Positions 39,852 through 51,331 of a stretch of DNA of 64,000 nucleotides are shown piece by piece. The notes beneath the pieces are model-generated. The model was not told the DNA's origin, did not search any database, and saw nothing but the letters and a program-made list of their open reading frames with translations. Origin of the DNA: Syngnathus acus (lineage: Eukaryota; Chordata; Actinopteri; Syngnathiformes; Syngnathidae); contig NW_023590221.1 of NCBI RefSeq assembly GCF_901709675.1, positions 267,219-331,218 of the forward strand, read 5' to 3'. How positions within the stretch are numbered: the stretch's first letter is position 1; the number at the start of each line of letters is the position of its first letter. The position numbers were made by a program, and so were the translations under genes.

Positions 39852-42656
39852 TTGCGTAGCCTCGGAGTGCTTAGGGCGCTAGCCCCAGAAGCTCACGACG
39901 CAGCGGGCTCGCCGGGCAGCACACGCCGGAGGAGGAGTAAGCGTAGGCGGTGTGACCGGCGGCGAAAGCGCGGCTGTCGAGGTGGGCTAACGGCTAAGCT
40001 TAGAGCTAACCCCTACAAACCGCCGCTTCCATCCATCTTCCTCTCCAACGTCCGCTCACTGGATAATAAAATGGACCATCTAAAACTGGAACTCTCTTCA
40101 AAGAGGGAAGTTAGAAACTGCTGCGCTCTCATCCTGACGGAGACATGGCTGAACTCATCAATGCCGGACAACGCCGTTAGCCTGGAGGGGCTCGCTACAT
40201 TCCGCGCCGACAGAAACAGCGAGCTAAGCGGTAAATCCCGAGGAGGCGGGCTGTGTGTCTACATCAACAACAACTGGTGCAAAAATGCTAGATCTGTCGC
40301 TAGCTTCTGCTCTTCGGACATCGAGCTTTTGACTGTTAACTGCAGACCCTTCTACCTGCCCAGAGAGTTTACTGTTGTTAGCATCACGGCTGTGTACGTG
40401 CCTCCTAGCGCTAACACTAAAGAGGCCATGAGGGTTCTCTATCGGACAATCAGTGAGCTGCAATCCACGCACACAGAGGGGGTTTTCATCATTGCTGGGG
40501 ACTTCAACCAGGCTAGCATGAAGACTATTCTCCCTCATTTTTACCAACACGTGGATTTTCCAACTCGGGGAGAGAACACTCTGGACTTGGTTTACACCAA
40601 TATAAAGGATGCATTCAGAGCAGCCCCCCGCCCCCACCTCGGCTCTTCAGACCACCTATCTGTTATGCTAATCCCTGCATACAGGCCCCTGCTGATCAGA
40701 GCAAAACCCACAGTGAAGCAGGTGAGGGTGTGGTCTGAGGGGGCCATGGAGGCACTCCAGGACTGCTTTGAGTGCTCTGACTGGGACATGTTCAAATCAG
40801 CAGCAACATATGACAATCAGATCGACATTGATGAGTACGCCATGACTGTGTCAGCCTACATCAACAAATGCTCCGAGGACGTCAGCACCACTAAGAACAT
40901 CATCACCCGAGCCAACCAACGACCCTGGATGACTGAGGATGTACGTCATACGCTACGAGCACGGAACTCAGCCTTCAAGTCTGGCGACAAGGAGGCACTG
41001 AGGACAGCGAGAGCCAACTTGAACCGTGCCATCAGGCTAGCAAAGCGAAGCCACAGTCGGAAAATTCAGGATTTTTTCCACGACGCCAATAACACCAGGA
41101 GTATGTGACAAGGCATACGGGTGATCACGGACTACAACTTACCCTCCCCCCCGGTGGGTGAGGTTGATGCTGACTTCCTAAATGGTCTAAATAACTTCTT
41201 TGGGCGTTTTGAGGCACTAAACAGCACTCCTGCAGTTAAAACTGTTCCCCACCAGGAAGAGGAGGCCCTCTGCCTTGACTCAGCCGACGTGTGGAAGACT
41301 CTGAGAAGAGTCAACCCACGTAAGGCCCCAGTCCCCGACAACATACCTGGGCGGGTGTTCAAGGAATGTGCAGGCCAGCTGGCTGGTGTCATCATAGACA
41401 TTTTTAACATCTCGCTGGACCAAGCCAAAGTGCCAGTGTGCTTCAAGGCTGCCTCCATCATTCCGGTGCCGAAGAAACCTCAAATCACCTCATGGAATGA
41501 CTACAGACCTGTGGCACTGACTCCCATCATGATGAAGTGCTTCGAAAGGCTGCTCAAAGATCACATCGTCTCCAGACTCCCCCCAACATTCGATCCGTTC
41601 CAGTTTGCCTACCGGCAGAACCGCTCTACTGAGGATGCCATCTCCTCCGTTCTTCACCTGAGCCTGGCTCACCTGGAGGAGAGGAACACCCACGTGCGGT
41701 TGCTGTTCCTGGACTTCAGCTCAGCGTTTAACACCATCATTCCACAACATCTGGTGGAAAAACTGGAACACCTGGGCTTCAGCACCCCCCTTCGGAACTG
41801 GCTGCTAGACTTCCTCACCAACAGACCTCAGTCAGTCCGGGTCGGACAGAACACCTCAGATGTCATCACCCTCAGCACAGGCTCCCCTCAGGGCTGCGTC
41901 CTGAGCCCCCTGCTGTTCACCCTGATGACACACGACTGCGCCCCCAGGTTCACCACCAATCACATCGTGAAGTTTGCAGACGACACAACGGTGGTGGGCC
42001 TCATCAGGGACAACAACGACCTGGACTACAGAGAGGAGGTGGAGCAGTTGGTGGGCTGGTGCAGAGAAAATAGCCTGATCCTGAATGTGGAGAAGACGAA
42101 GGAGATCATCGTCGACTTCAGGAAGAACCAGCCTCACCACGCTCCACTGATCATCAACAGCTCAGCTGTGGAGGTGGTCAGCAGCACTAAATTCCTGGGG
42201 GTCCACATCACAGACGACCTCACCTGGACTGTGAACACCACAACACTGGTCAAGAGGGCACAGAAGCGCTTGTACTTCCTGCGGAGGATGAGGAGAGCCC
42301 ACCTGCCCCCACCCATCATGAGGACGTTCTACCGAAGCACCATAGAGAGCATTCTGACAAGCTGTCTCTCGGTGTGGTGTGGAGGTTGCAGCGCCTCCGA
42401 TTGGAAGAACCTGAGGAGAGTGGTGAGGACAGCAGAGAGGATCATCGGGGCTCCTCTTCCCTCCATTCAGGACTTGTCATCCCAGCGCTGCGTGTCCCGA
42501 GCCCGTAATATTATCAGTGACCCATCACACCCCCACCATGGACTGTTCTCCCTGCTGCCCTCTGGGAAGAGGTTTCGCAGCATCCGCTGCAGGTCCACCA
42601 GGTTCTGCAATAGTTTTTTCCCTGCTGTCGTCAGACTGTTGAACATTCAAACGTAG
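39852..42656 (+). pseudogene. Family 4 LINE endonuclease-reverse transcriptase with one stop codon
   Basis: A single frame spans the whole stretch, broken only by TGA at 41106-41108. Endonuclease motifs: LSNVRSLDNKMDHL, TETWLNSSMPD, GKSRGGGLCVYINNNW, AVYVPPSA, IAGDFNQASM, GSSDHLSVMLIPAYR. RT motifs: [81 protein letters not shown] and catalytic KFADDTTVVG. The C-terminus LFSLLPSGKRFRSIRCRSTR is intact. Upstream start sequence is separated by the 39560-39836 insertion. Confidence 0.92.
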
Positions 42657-42888
42657 CATTCCTCTGCACACTTGTAAATACTGCTTTTGTCTCCTGCACT
42701 GTTTACATACTTTATCACTGCTGCACTTTGTACTTTATAATTATCTTATTTCATATTTTTATATAGAATGTCACTTTTTTAACCAGCCGAAATACCACTA
42801 CATTGTTGAAAGCCGTATGGAACGAAATTTCGTTTTGTACACACCTAGTGTTGACAAAATGACAATAAAGTTCTGTCTAAGTCTAAGT

Positions 42889-45800
42889 CTAAGTCATAAG
42901 CTTCTCTGCTTGAAGGAAATCTGTTGCTGAACACTTTGCTGTGGTGTTAGTGTTGGCCGCCCCATGAAGGGAGCTAGCGGTTTCCTGAAGAAGCTCTTGC
43001 CAAGTGGAGAACTTACTCAGGTCAGGATGTTGTGTGGGCAAGGCGCTGGAGACTGCTCCCACGAAGGCTGACTTCCTTAACTCGGTAGTGTCTGGTTCTG
43101 CCTCAGATGAGGGCATGATGGGCCACTCTCTCTCTGGCAAAAGGAGGAAATGTGGACCTTTGTTCCAGCGGTGATCCTGCACCATCTCTTTCAAGGTGAG
43201 TCCTCGGGTTATGTCATCTGCGGGATTGTGTAGACTACCAACATACCGCCATTGAGATGGACTGGTAAGATTCTGGATTTCTGCTACACGTGTTCCAACA
43301 AATACTTTGTAGCGGCAGGATTCTGATTTAATCCAGTACAGCACTGTTGTGGAGTCAGACCAAAGAGTGATGTGCTCAGGCGTTACTGTGAGCTCAGTCT
43401 CGATCACTTTTGCCAGCTGTGCCCCTGTAAGTGCGGCGCTGAGCTCGAGACGCGGGATGGACAGCTGCTTACGCGGCGCAACTCTCGATCTGGCAAACAC
43501 AAAGGAAACGAAGACTTGTTGTCTGTCATCCGTTATTTGCATGTAAGCTACTGATCCGTAGGCGCGCTCTGAAGCATCACAGAAGATGTGAATATGACGG
43601 GCTGCATTGACGGTATTTCCACTGGCTGGTGAATAGGGACGAGATAACTTGAGTTGCTGCAGAGTAGGAATTTCCTGCACCCAACTCAACCATTTTCCGA
43701 GAAGTTCAGATGGTTGAATCTTGTCATCCCAGCCAATGTTAGCCTTCCACATGTCCTGGACAAGCACTTTACATCTTGTGGTAAATGGCACAATGTAGCC
43801 CAATGGGTCGTAAAGCTTGGCAAGGACGCTGTAGACGTTACGTAGAGTGGCAGCTAGAGGCTCGTTAGAGCGATGCTTATAACTCAACGTGTCGCTCAAA
43901 CAATCCCGGCACAGTCCAAGTGTGGGCTCTTGAAGGTTGTCACTGGCCTTGGACAGCCATAGCTCACTGCTAGTCGATTGTGCTTCAGGGGGTAGGTGTG
44001 CGACAACTTCAGGCACATTACTGGCCCATTGTCTGATCTCAAAACCTCCCTTTCTCAGAAGTGCTCGCAAGTCATCGACCAAAGCCTTGGCATCTTCTGG
44101 TTTACTTACACTGTGGAGGCAATTGTCGACATAGAAGGACTGCTCGATCACATGCGTGAGGGGGGGATCTGGAGGTTCGTGGTCTCTGACGTGCTGCTGC
44201 AGGGCGAAGACGGCGCAACAGGGGCTACACGTTGTTCCAAATGGTAACACCTCCCATTGGTATATCCGTGGTTCAGACGTTCTTTGCATGTCCCGCCACA
44301 GGAAACGTAGGAGAGGTTTGTCTTTTGGCATCAAGCGGATCTGATGGAACATTGACTTGATATCTCCGCTGATGGCGACAGCATGACATCGAAACCGCAT
44401 CAGGACACCAATCATGGTTGGACCAAGCGTCGGTCCCGGGAGGAGTTGGTCATTCAATGAGAGGCCATTGAAGGAGAAGGAACAATTGAAGACAACTCTG
44501 TCCTTTCCATTGTGGTGCACCATATGGTGTGGTAAATACCACGATTCGGTGAAAGTTGCGGCCTCTTCCGTAGAGATCTCTGAAACGTAGCCGGCCTGAA
44601 GTAGTTTGTCCATCTCCGTACAGTATGAAGCCGCTCGAACTGTGTCCTTGGCTAGCCGCCGTTCAGTGCAACGTAGGTTGGGCATCACAGCAGCCGGCGA
44701 AGCACAAAGTGGGATGACTGGCTGACGCCTCAACAGTGGAATAGCATAGCGCTGAGTACCGTCAATAGATACGCGTTCAGAGGCTGTCTGTAGGAGGGTG
44801 AGAGCCCGCTGGTCTTGCTTAGAACGGGTTGCAGTCTTCTCACTGATATAAGGAACTGTATCGATATGCCAAAGGCGTTCCACATTCCTGATAAGTTCTG
44901 TATATGGTGATTCAGTGGCGATGTGAAAACAGTAAGGCTGGTGAGAAGCAACTGGAATGATGTCCGACGGACCTTGCAAGGACCAACCGAGCCTTGTACA
45001 GACTGCCATGGGACTGCCAGATGGGCCTGATCGGACGGGCTGTGTTGGTGAGAGCAGATGGGCCATATCTGAGCCGATGAGGAGTAGAGGTTGTGCTCTG
45101 TGAATAGGCGTCAAGGGAAGTCCTTTGAGGTGCTCATAGCGCTTCTGGAGAGCTGCTACTGGGTACGTGTGCTCAGACAAGCTAAGACTATCTGCGGTGA
45201 ACGCATGTCGAATGCAAAACTTCTGGTTTGGCTTGAAGACAGGGGATACATGAACGCTGACGCAGGAACCTTTCAGCTCCTTCACCTCTTGCTGGACGGT
45301 CCTAAGATGTAGCGTCTCTGGGTGTTGTGGGAGTTGTAGTTGTTCTACAGCTTGAGGGAGGATAATCGTTCTCTCTGAACCATCATCAAGCACGGCAAAT
45401 GTCTCAAGGACGCGATCGCCATGATGTAGAAGCACTTTGACAACTTTCAGTAGCACTCTTTGAGGGCTTCTGGGCTGTTCGATGTAGATACTGGGTGTTG
45501 GATTACTAACCAGCAGCACTGTCTGCGAAGACTCTTGGATGGCATCATGCAGAACTGTAAGGTGTTTCTCTTTGCATGTCTTACACGGCCGTTTAAGCGT
45601 GCAGGCTGTAGCTTTGTGTGCCCGGCCGCACCTCCAACATCGGTCACCTTCCTGGATCCACTTCTTAATCTCAGCAGGGGACAGTTTCTTGAAGTCGAGA
45701 CATGAGTTGAGATAGTGCTCCTTATTGTTACAGAATGGGCAATAAGGGCTGAGTTTGAAGGCTTGAGGCTTCGGCCGAGTGGTCTCTTTGGTGGCTCTCT

Positions 45801-47508
45801 CCCTTGTACAGAGGAAGACTGATGCAGTCTTATCTCTGGGCTTTGCACGAAACTGTTCTCTCTTAGGTGTAGAACGCCCGGTAGAGTTATAGAGAAGGGT
45901 AGCTCGACTGGCCAGACGCTTTGCTTGAGCCTTCATCTGGAGCCATGCGGCAAAGTCAGGCAGGGAGTAGGTGAGCTCTGAACCGGGCTGCAGGATGCCG
46001 CGAACGAGGCAATATTCCACAAATCCATCTCTCTGGGATGGAGACAGTTTGCTTAACAGGCGGTCAACATGGGAACCGCACCGGAGCTCATAACCTACAG
46101 GTCCCTCTAGCGTGCGCAGCATACCGACCAGTGACTGGACCGAGAGGGCAAAGGAGTCGAATGCATCAGCATCTCCAGATTTGATGGCTGGGGAGTTGAG
46201 TATTGCCCCTAATTCACTTTGGACCAGTTGTCTCGGTTGTCCGTATTTGTCTTGCAGAGCTCCCACTGCGGCTGTGTATGGTGCCGGGTCATACATGTAT
46301 GATTTGACCAACTGCAGAGCACTCGGGAGCTTGAGCTGACCCAGGAGCACTTGATATTTATAGTGTTCGCTGAGATGAGTGTGACTGTTCATCAAGTTGT
46401 CGAGTGCCATCTTCAAAAGTGCAAAGTCACTTTCTTTACCACTCTCAAAGAAGGGAAGTGTTGGTTTGGGAATGCCATAGGATGTAGCAATCAAGGTCTC
46501 CATGCCTGGGTAGGTCCAAGGCGGTGCAGCGGGGACGGGTGTTGCAGTTGGTGTAATGGGTTGAGCAAATGGCATTGTAGGAGGTGGTGGCATCACTGAA
46601 GTTGCCAGTGGTGGTGTTGTGAAGCTTGTACGCTCCCCGTACGGGCCACCACTTGCAATCGGTAGCGTTCCAACTGCATGGCTTGTTACCGTGGGGAGGA
46701 CGGGCGAGGATGATACACGTCCAGGTGGAAATGCAGCTACTGTTGCTGCAATGGGTGGTGCGCTGACAGGAACACTAGCTTGGGCACTTGTGATGAGATT
46801 AGCGGGTGGTGCTACTATCTGTCCAGGGACAGTAGCTGGAGGTGGTATTTGAACGGGCGCTGGAGGTGGCGGTTGTACAGGTGGATGCTGGGTGAGAACG
46901 AAGGGCACCCGCGGTGGCTGTGATCGCAGGGACGGCTTGGAGAATGTAGCGGGAGCTGATGAAGTGGACAAGGCATCATCGTTCGTCTCTGATAGGTAGG
47001 TCTTCACAAGACTGGCAATTTGTACCTCTTTCTCCAGCTTCTTCAAGCGCCTGCGTCTCCCCATCTCTTTAGCTAGTCTCTCTTTAGCCAAATGTGCCTC
47101 TTCTTGTAGCCGTTGTCCTTCCCTGGCTTGGGCATCCAATGCTGCGGCCTCCAAGTCAGCCTTTCTTTCCTCTTCTATTTCCTGTTGTAGGTCTGCAAGC
47201 TCCAAACCCTTTATCTCCTCTTCTAATGCAGCTGCTTGTATATCTGATGTGCTTTGACGCAGACTGAGACTGTTTGACCTCTGAGAGGATCGTCGTGAAT
47301 GTGCAGCTGACCGGTAACTTGTCAAACTCCTTGCTCTGGTTGACAGAACCTGGCCTAGGTGTCCTACAGGTGTAGAGGAGGCTTGGGCTACAGGTTGTTG
47401 AGAGGGCAAAAGAGTGACTTCATATGGGTCCAAATGTGCAGGTGGACGAGGATCTCTCTTGGGTCGGTCCGATGACTCCCGCTGCTGACAATCAGTTGTT
47501 GATTCCAT
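42889..47508 (-). CDS. BEL/Pao Gag-protease-RT-RNase H polyprotein
   Basis: A 1539-codon frame starting 20 bp after the primer site. Residues about 85-170 form a charged coiled coil (LEEEIKGLELADLQQEIEEE). 185-335 are proline-rich. 335-560 are the BEL gag core. Zinc knuckles CPFCNNKEHYLNSC and CWRCGRAHKATAC lie near 590-640. The protease has AVLDDGSERTI near 708. RT has GDIKSMFHQIRL (about 1046), LPFGTTCSPCCAVFAL and FYVDNCLHS (about 1126; YVDN where YVDD is classical). RNase H has IFCDASERAYGSVAY (about 1311) and LHNPADDITRG. It ends artificially one codon into the nested LINE at 42893. Confidence 0.93.
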   Translation of the reverse strand: MESTTDCQQRESSDRPKRDPRPPAHLDPYEVTLLPSQQPVAQASSTPVGHLGQVLSTRARSLTSYRSAAHSRRSSQRSNSLSLRQSTSDIQAAALEEEIKGLELADLQQEIEEERKADLEAAALDAQAREGQRLQEEAHLAKERLAKEMGRRRRLKKLEKEVQIASLVKTYLSETNDDALSTSSAPATFSKPSLRSQPPRVPFVLTQHPPVQPPPPAPVQIPPPATVPGQIVAPPANLITSAQASVPVSAPPIAATVAAFPPGRVSSSPVLPTVTSHAVGTLPIASGGPYGERTSFTTPPLATSVMPPPPTMPFAQPITPTATPVPAAPPWTYPGMETLIATSYGIPKPTLPFFESGKESDFALLKMALDNLMNSHTHLSEHYKYQVLLGQLKLPSALQLVKSYMYDPAPYTAAVGALQDKYGQPRQLVQSELGAILNSPAIKSGDADAFDSFALSVQSLVGMLRTLEGPVGYELRCGSHVDRLLSKLSPSQRDGFVEYCLVRGILQPGSELTYSLPDFAAWLQMKAQAKRLASRATLLYNSTGRSTPKREQFRAKPRDKTASVFLCTRERATKETTRPKPQAFKLSPYCPFCNNKEHYLNSCLDFKKLSPAEIKKWIQEGDRCWRCGRAHKATACTLKRPCKTCKEKHLTVLHDAIQESSQTVLLVSNPTPSIYIEQPRSPQRVLLKVVKVLLHHGDRVLETFAVLDDGSERTIILPQAVEQLQLPQHPETLHLRTVQQEVKELKGSCVSVHVSPVFKPNQKFCIRHAFTADSLSLSEHTYPVAALQKRYEHLKGLPLTPIHRAQPLLLIGSDMAHLLSPTQPVRSGPSGSPMAVCTRLGWSLQGPSDIIPVASHQPYCFHIATESPYTELIRNVERLWHIDTVPYISEKTATRSKQDQRALTLLQTASERVSIDGTQRYAIPLLRRQPVIPLCASPAAVMPNLRCTERRLAKDTVRAASYCTEMDKLLQAGYVSEISTEEAATFTESWYLPHHMVHHNGKDRVVFNCSFSFNGLSLNDQLLPGPTLGPTMIGVLMRFRCHAVAISGDIKSMFHQIRLMPKDKPLLRFLWRDMQRTSEPRIYQWEVLPFGTTCSPCCAVFALQQHVRDHEPPDPPLTHVIEQSFYVDNCLHSVSKPEDAKALVDDLRALLRKGGFEIRQWASNVPEVVAHLPPEAQSTSSELWLSKASDNLQEPTLGLCRDCLSDTLSYKHRSNEPLAATLRNVYSVLAKLYDPLGYIVPFTTRCKVLVQDMWKANIGWDDKIQPSELLGKWLSWVQEIPTLQQLKLSRPYSPASGNTVNAARHIHIFCDASERAYGSVAYMQITDDRQQVFVSFVFARSRVAPRKQLSIPRLELSAALTGAQLAKVIETELTVTPEHITLWSDSTTVLYWIKSESCRYKVFVGTRVAEIQNLTSPSQWRYVGSLHNPADDITRGLTLKEMVQDHRWNKGPHFLLLPEREWPIMPSSEAEPDTTELRKSAFVGAVSSALPTQHPDLSKFSTWQELLQETASSLHGAANTNTTAKCSATDFLQAEKLMT

Positions 47509-47527
47509 AGTGTCGGGGGAACCCTAA

Positions 47528-47544
47528 TCCGGCTCGAAGGACCA
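47528..47544 (-). other. BEL/Pao primer-binding site, tRNA-Tyr type
   Basis: Directly next to the 5' LTR the minus strand reads TGGTCCTTCGAGCCGGA, complementary over 17 bases to the 3' end of vertebrate tRNA-Tyr with CCA. Confidence 0.85.
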
Positions 47545-48362
47545 TGTAAGGATGTGGATTAGTGGTTAGGGATGGAGCACTATGGACGAGTCCGGTCAGA
47601 GAATCTTGCATCAACTTTATTCTGAACAGCAGTGAGTATGCAGGTTTCCAGGAGTGTATGTTAGTGGGTTTGAGTGTGTACTTGTGTGTGTGTGTGTGTG
47701 TGTGGTCTATACAGAAGGAAAACAAAGAGAAATAATGTAATCAGATTATGACAGTCAGATTACATCATCTAATAAACATATGCATAAACAGCCATGTAGG
47801 GCATCTCAACCACAACAGCACAATGCAAGCAACAACTGATATACAGGGCAACAAACTTTACCACTGCTACCACCCTTAATGTACATTCAATAAGTGCGTT
47901 GCTGCCGCTTTAAGACGTGCACTGCTGGCCGACGGCACTCGGTGTCGGTAATAACAACGTATAGTACACAACTGAACTAAACACAGTAATACATTTCTAA
48001 CGCTATAGGCACACGTTTGACAAACATATGACGATAGTACGCAGACAACATGGCGGCACCCCGTGCGAAGCCACTAACCACGCACTTATCCCATACAAGT
48101 TATATCCGCTCGTACCAGCAACAGGAAGTAAACAAAGATATGTTCGCTCCCCCAAGTGTACAGGCCAGCCTGCATAACTCACCTGGGGTTTCATAAACGC
48201 ACACAAATGTCACGGGAAAAAGGGGTTTCGTAAGTCCGTTTTCCTCCCTAAGCGCGAGACCAACAAAGGAGCGCGCAGCGTTCTCATAAGTGTCCCGCTT
48301 TCTGAGGAGGCATTCAAGTGCACCTCGGAAAAGTCGGTGTCGGATCAATAGACTTTCGGACA
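47545..48362 (-). repeat. BEL/Pao 5' LTR
   Basis: 818 bp, with TGTAAGG and CGGACA termini on the plus strand, nearly identical to 37084-37940 apart from a short TG tract (47684-47703). Confidence 0.92.
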
Positions 48363-49825
48363 ATCATGGTCAGAAAGGAGGACCGCGTCCTGGTCAGGGA
48401 TGCCAAGGCAATCCCCGGAGAAGAGTGTGTGTCTCAGCATCGCCTAGTCATCGGAGACCTAACTCTGCGGATCAAGAAGTTGGGGGCTAAGAAGCATCCT
48501 CCCAAGTTGAAGGTGTGGAAGCTACATAGCGGAGGGAATAAAAACGAGTTTAGGGAGAAGATTGAGCATATAGCAGAAGAAGTGGAGGAGATGATGGAGT
48601 TGGGTTGTGTGGATGGCAAGTGGCAGGCAATGAAGAAGGCTCTGCTTGAAGCCACAGAGGAGGTGTGCGGATGGTCAAAGACAAAGAGAGACATGGTGGT
48701 GGAATGACAGCGTCGAAAGAGCGGTGAATGAGAAGAGGAGGTGCCATAAAGTATGGAAGAAATCTAAAAGGGAAAAGACCGAGTGCGGTATGTAGAGGCA
48801 AGGAGGGCGTCACGGACAGCAGTGTGGGAGGCCCAACATCGTGACAGACAACAGAGGAGTGAAGGAAGTATGGTGAAGGTACATGGAGAAGTTGCTGAAT
48901 GTGGAGAATGACTGGGATGGTGAGGCGGGATGCGATGAAGTGGAGGGTGAATGTGGCCCGATCACACGGACAGAAGTGGGAAAAGCCATGAAGGCCATGA
49001 AGGATGGAAAGGCAGCTGGACCATCTGGAGTGGTGGCAGAGATGCTAAAGGCAGCGGGAGACGTCGGTGTGCAGTGGATGACCGACCTGTGTAACAGTGT
49101 TATCGCTGAGGGGCACATTCCGGAGGACTGGACAAGAAGCGTCCTGGTGCCTCTATTCAAAGGGAAGGGGGACCCACTCGCATGCGGGTCATACAGGGCC
49201 ATAAAGCTGCTGGAGCATGGAATTAAGTTATTAGAGAGGGTGTTGGAAAGGAGGGTGAGGACACGGGTAAAGGTGGACGAGATGCAGTATGGCTTCATGC
49301 CTGGTAAAGGTACAACAGACGCAATTTTTGTCATCCGACAGATGCAAGAGAAACACCAGGAGAAGAGGAAGAGGTTGTACTTCGCTTTTGTCGACCTGGA
49401 AAAAGCGTTCGACAGGGTGCCAAGGGAGGTGGTGAGGTGGGCCCTAAGGAAGTCGGGTGTGGAAGAGGGACTGGTAAAGGCTGTGATGGCTCTCTATTGC
49501 AGAGCCTGCATCTAAGGCCCCATCCCTGAAGATGAGAGGCCAAGTGTACTCAGCCTGTGTCAGAAGTAGTATGACGTACGGAAGTGAGGCATGGGCCCTG
49601 AAAACAGAACACGAAGACAAACTAAACAGAGCAGAAATGAGGATGATCAGATGGATGTGTGGTGTGTCAATGAGGGAGGAAAAGACCAGTGCAGAGCTGA
49701 GACAGAAGATGGGAGTGGAGGCCATAGTGGATGTGGTGAGGAGAGGCAGACTGCGATGGTACGGACATGTAGTGAGGAAGGACGAGAACGACTGGGTGAA
49801 GAAAGTTATGTCGTATAACGTAGAG
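48363..49825 (+). pseudogene. RTE LINE linker and reverse transcriptase, with internal deletion
   Basis: It continues the endonuclease with RKEDRVLVRDAKAI and QHRLVIGDL, then a helical linker (EKIEHIAEEVEEMME). RT starts near 48940 with ITRTEVGKAMKAMKDGKAAGP, LFKGKGDPLACGSYRAIKLLE and FVDLEKAFDRVPREV (ORF to 49515). After RAC, 645 bp present in the left arm are missing, so the YADD catalytic box and the PHD-like finger are gone. The C-terminal region resumes at 49532 (QVYSACVRSSMTYGSEAW). Certainly inactive. Confidence 0.9.
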
Positions 49826-51323
49826 CAGGGGTGTCCAAACTACGGCCCGCGGGCCGCAGTTGGCCCGCGGTCCAGTTTTTATTGGCCCGCAGCAAAGAAG
49901 AAGTACTGGGCAGGCTAACGAGTTAGCGGAAAGATGCTAATTCGCGATCGTGCTAACACGCGCAAACGGACCTCTAAAGGAAATTAAACGAACATTTGGA
50001 GCAATACTACATTGTCCTAAAGGTTAGACACATGTGATCATTCATTTCTCTTGTTAGGAGACACACTTACATCGCCAATGACTCCCGTACCACTGTAACC
50101 GACATATGTACAAGAACGTAAAAAAGGAAGTGGTATCGCCTGAAAACGGCCTTCAAAATAAATCACCCTACCTCAAATCAAAGCATGGCTGAATAACATA
50201 AATAACATGGAGAATTCTTAACACAAACTGTAAATATGTTTTTAGAACAACTTTTATTATTATACTTTTTTTTATAACAAGATAGAAGTGTACATACTGT
50301 AAATATGTTCTTAGAACTCTTTTATTATTATAACAATTTTCTATAACAAGGTACAACACTGTAAATATGTTTTTAGAACTCTTATTATAATAACCTTTTT
50401 TTGTTTTTTAAAAATGTACAAGTGCAGGTACACTGCAATTGTGTGGGCACTCCTTGCCTTCTGCTGGCGTATGGGCAAGTTTTGTGCCATAATTCCGCAA
50501 TTTAGAAGTTTTATTTTGACTTTTAATTATTTTTTTCAATTTGGGAAAAAAATCCACGATGTAGTGAAACCGCGATAAACAAACCGTGATGTAGCGAGGG
50601 ATTACTGTGCATCACTGAAAATCAAGGCAATTGTGTTTGTCTAATTTGTAAAGAGACGGTTGCCTTGTTTAAGGATTTCAACTTAAAGAGACACTATCAG
50701 ACTAAACATGCGAACACAAACGACCAGCTAACAGGGAGTGACCGCGCTGATAAAGTGAAGCAGCTCCAAGCTGAACTGGCATCACAACAGCGATTCTTCA
50801 CACGGGACTGTGAGTCAAAAATAAATATTACTAAAGCAAGCTACGAAGTGGCCATGTTAAGACTGTTGATGTTATGGACCTCTAGACCTGACACAAACTA
50901 TTATTTTCTGAAAGATAATGTAAATGACAAGAGCAAAATTCACTAGTTTTAAGTTTTAATAATAACAGACAACTTTGCATTACTTATAACTCCCGTTTAA
51001 AATGTTCATGAGGCAAAAGTAATTTTAAACTCATGTAAATTTAAGGTATTTCATACAGTTTGTTCAATGTTATCTGACTCTTCAGATATGAATGAAAGGC
51101 AGAATTTGTGTTTTTAGAGTTGTTCACATCTGCCTGAGTGACTCATATTTGGTTATTTTGTCATTTGAAAAATAAAGACAATTGTGACAATGAAATTTGT
51201 TTTATAACAGTGTGTATTTGCATGACATTTTTGTAGTTAAAAATGTCCGAAAAAACTATTGGCCCCCGGGCCCCTTCACTTTATCAAATCTGGCCCTCCT
51301 TGCAAAAAGTTTGGACACCCCTA
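49826..51323 (+). mobile_element. hAT transposon 2, right-arm copy (TSD ACGTAGAG)
   Basis: 1498 bp, same length as the left-arm copy, with ACGTAGAG at 49818-49825 and 51324-51331. It holds the transposase fragment at 50621-50946. Confidence 0.92.
50621..50946 (+). pseudogene. hAT transposase fragment, right-arm copy
   Basis: Same BED-type finger fragment as at 6119-6445 (CVCLICKETVALFKDFNL, RHYQTKH), ending at 50946. Confidence 0.8.
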
Positions 51324-51331
51324 ACGTAGAG

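Larger units (their letters stand above)
39334..42893 (+). mobile_element. CR1/L2-like LINE (family 4) nested in BEL pol
   Basis: It begins ATCCAAGATGGCGGCGACC and ends with three TAAGTC units after an AATAAAG near 42864. It splits BEL codons between AEKLM and LQKAQEDCFADEL. Only two or three bases (CAT) are duplicated, normal for this group. Full-length at the 5' end, with an AT-rich insertion at about 39560-39836. Confidence 0.9.
37084..48362 (-). mobile_element. BEL/Pao LTR retrotransposon (TSD ATCAT) with nested LINE
   Basis: LTRs at 37084-37940 and 47545-48362 begin TGTAAGG and end CGGACA, flanked by ATCAT at 37079-37083 and 48363-48367. A tRNA-Tyr primer site adjoins the right LTR, so the element reads on the minus strand. 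Gag-protease-RT-RNase H and integrase are in one open frame apart from a LINE inserted between RNase H and integrase. Without that LINE it is about 7.7 kb. The LTRs differ by only about four substitutions seen by eye plus repeat-length changes, so it is young. Confidence 0.93.
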
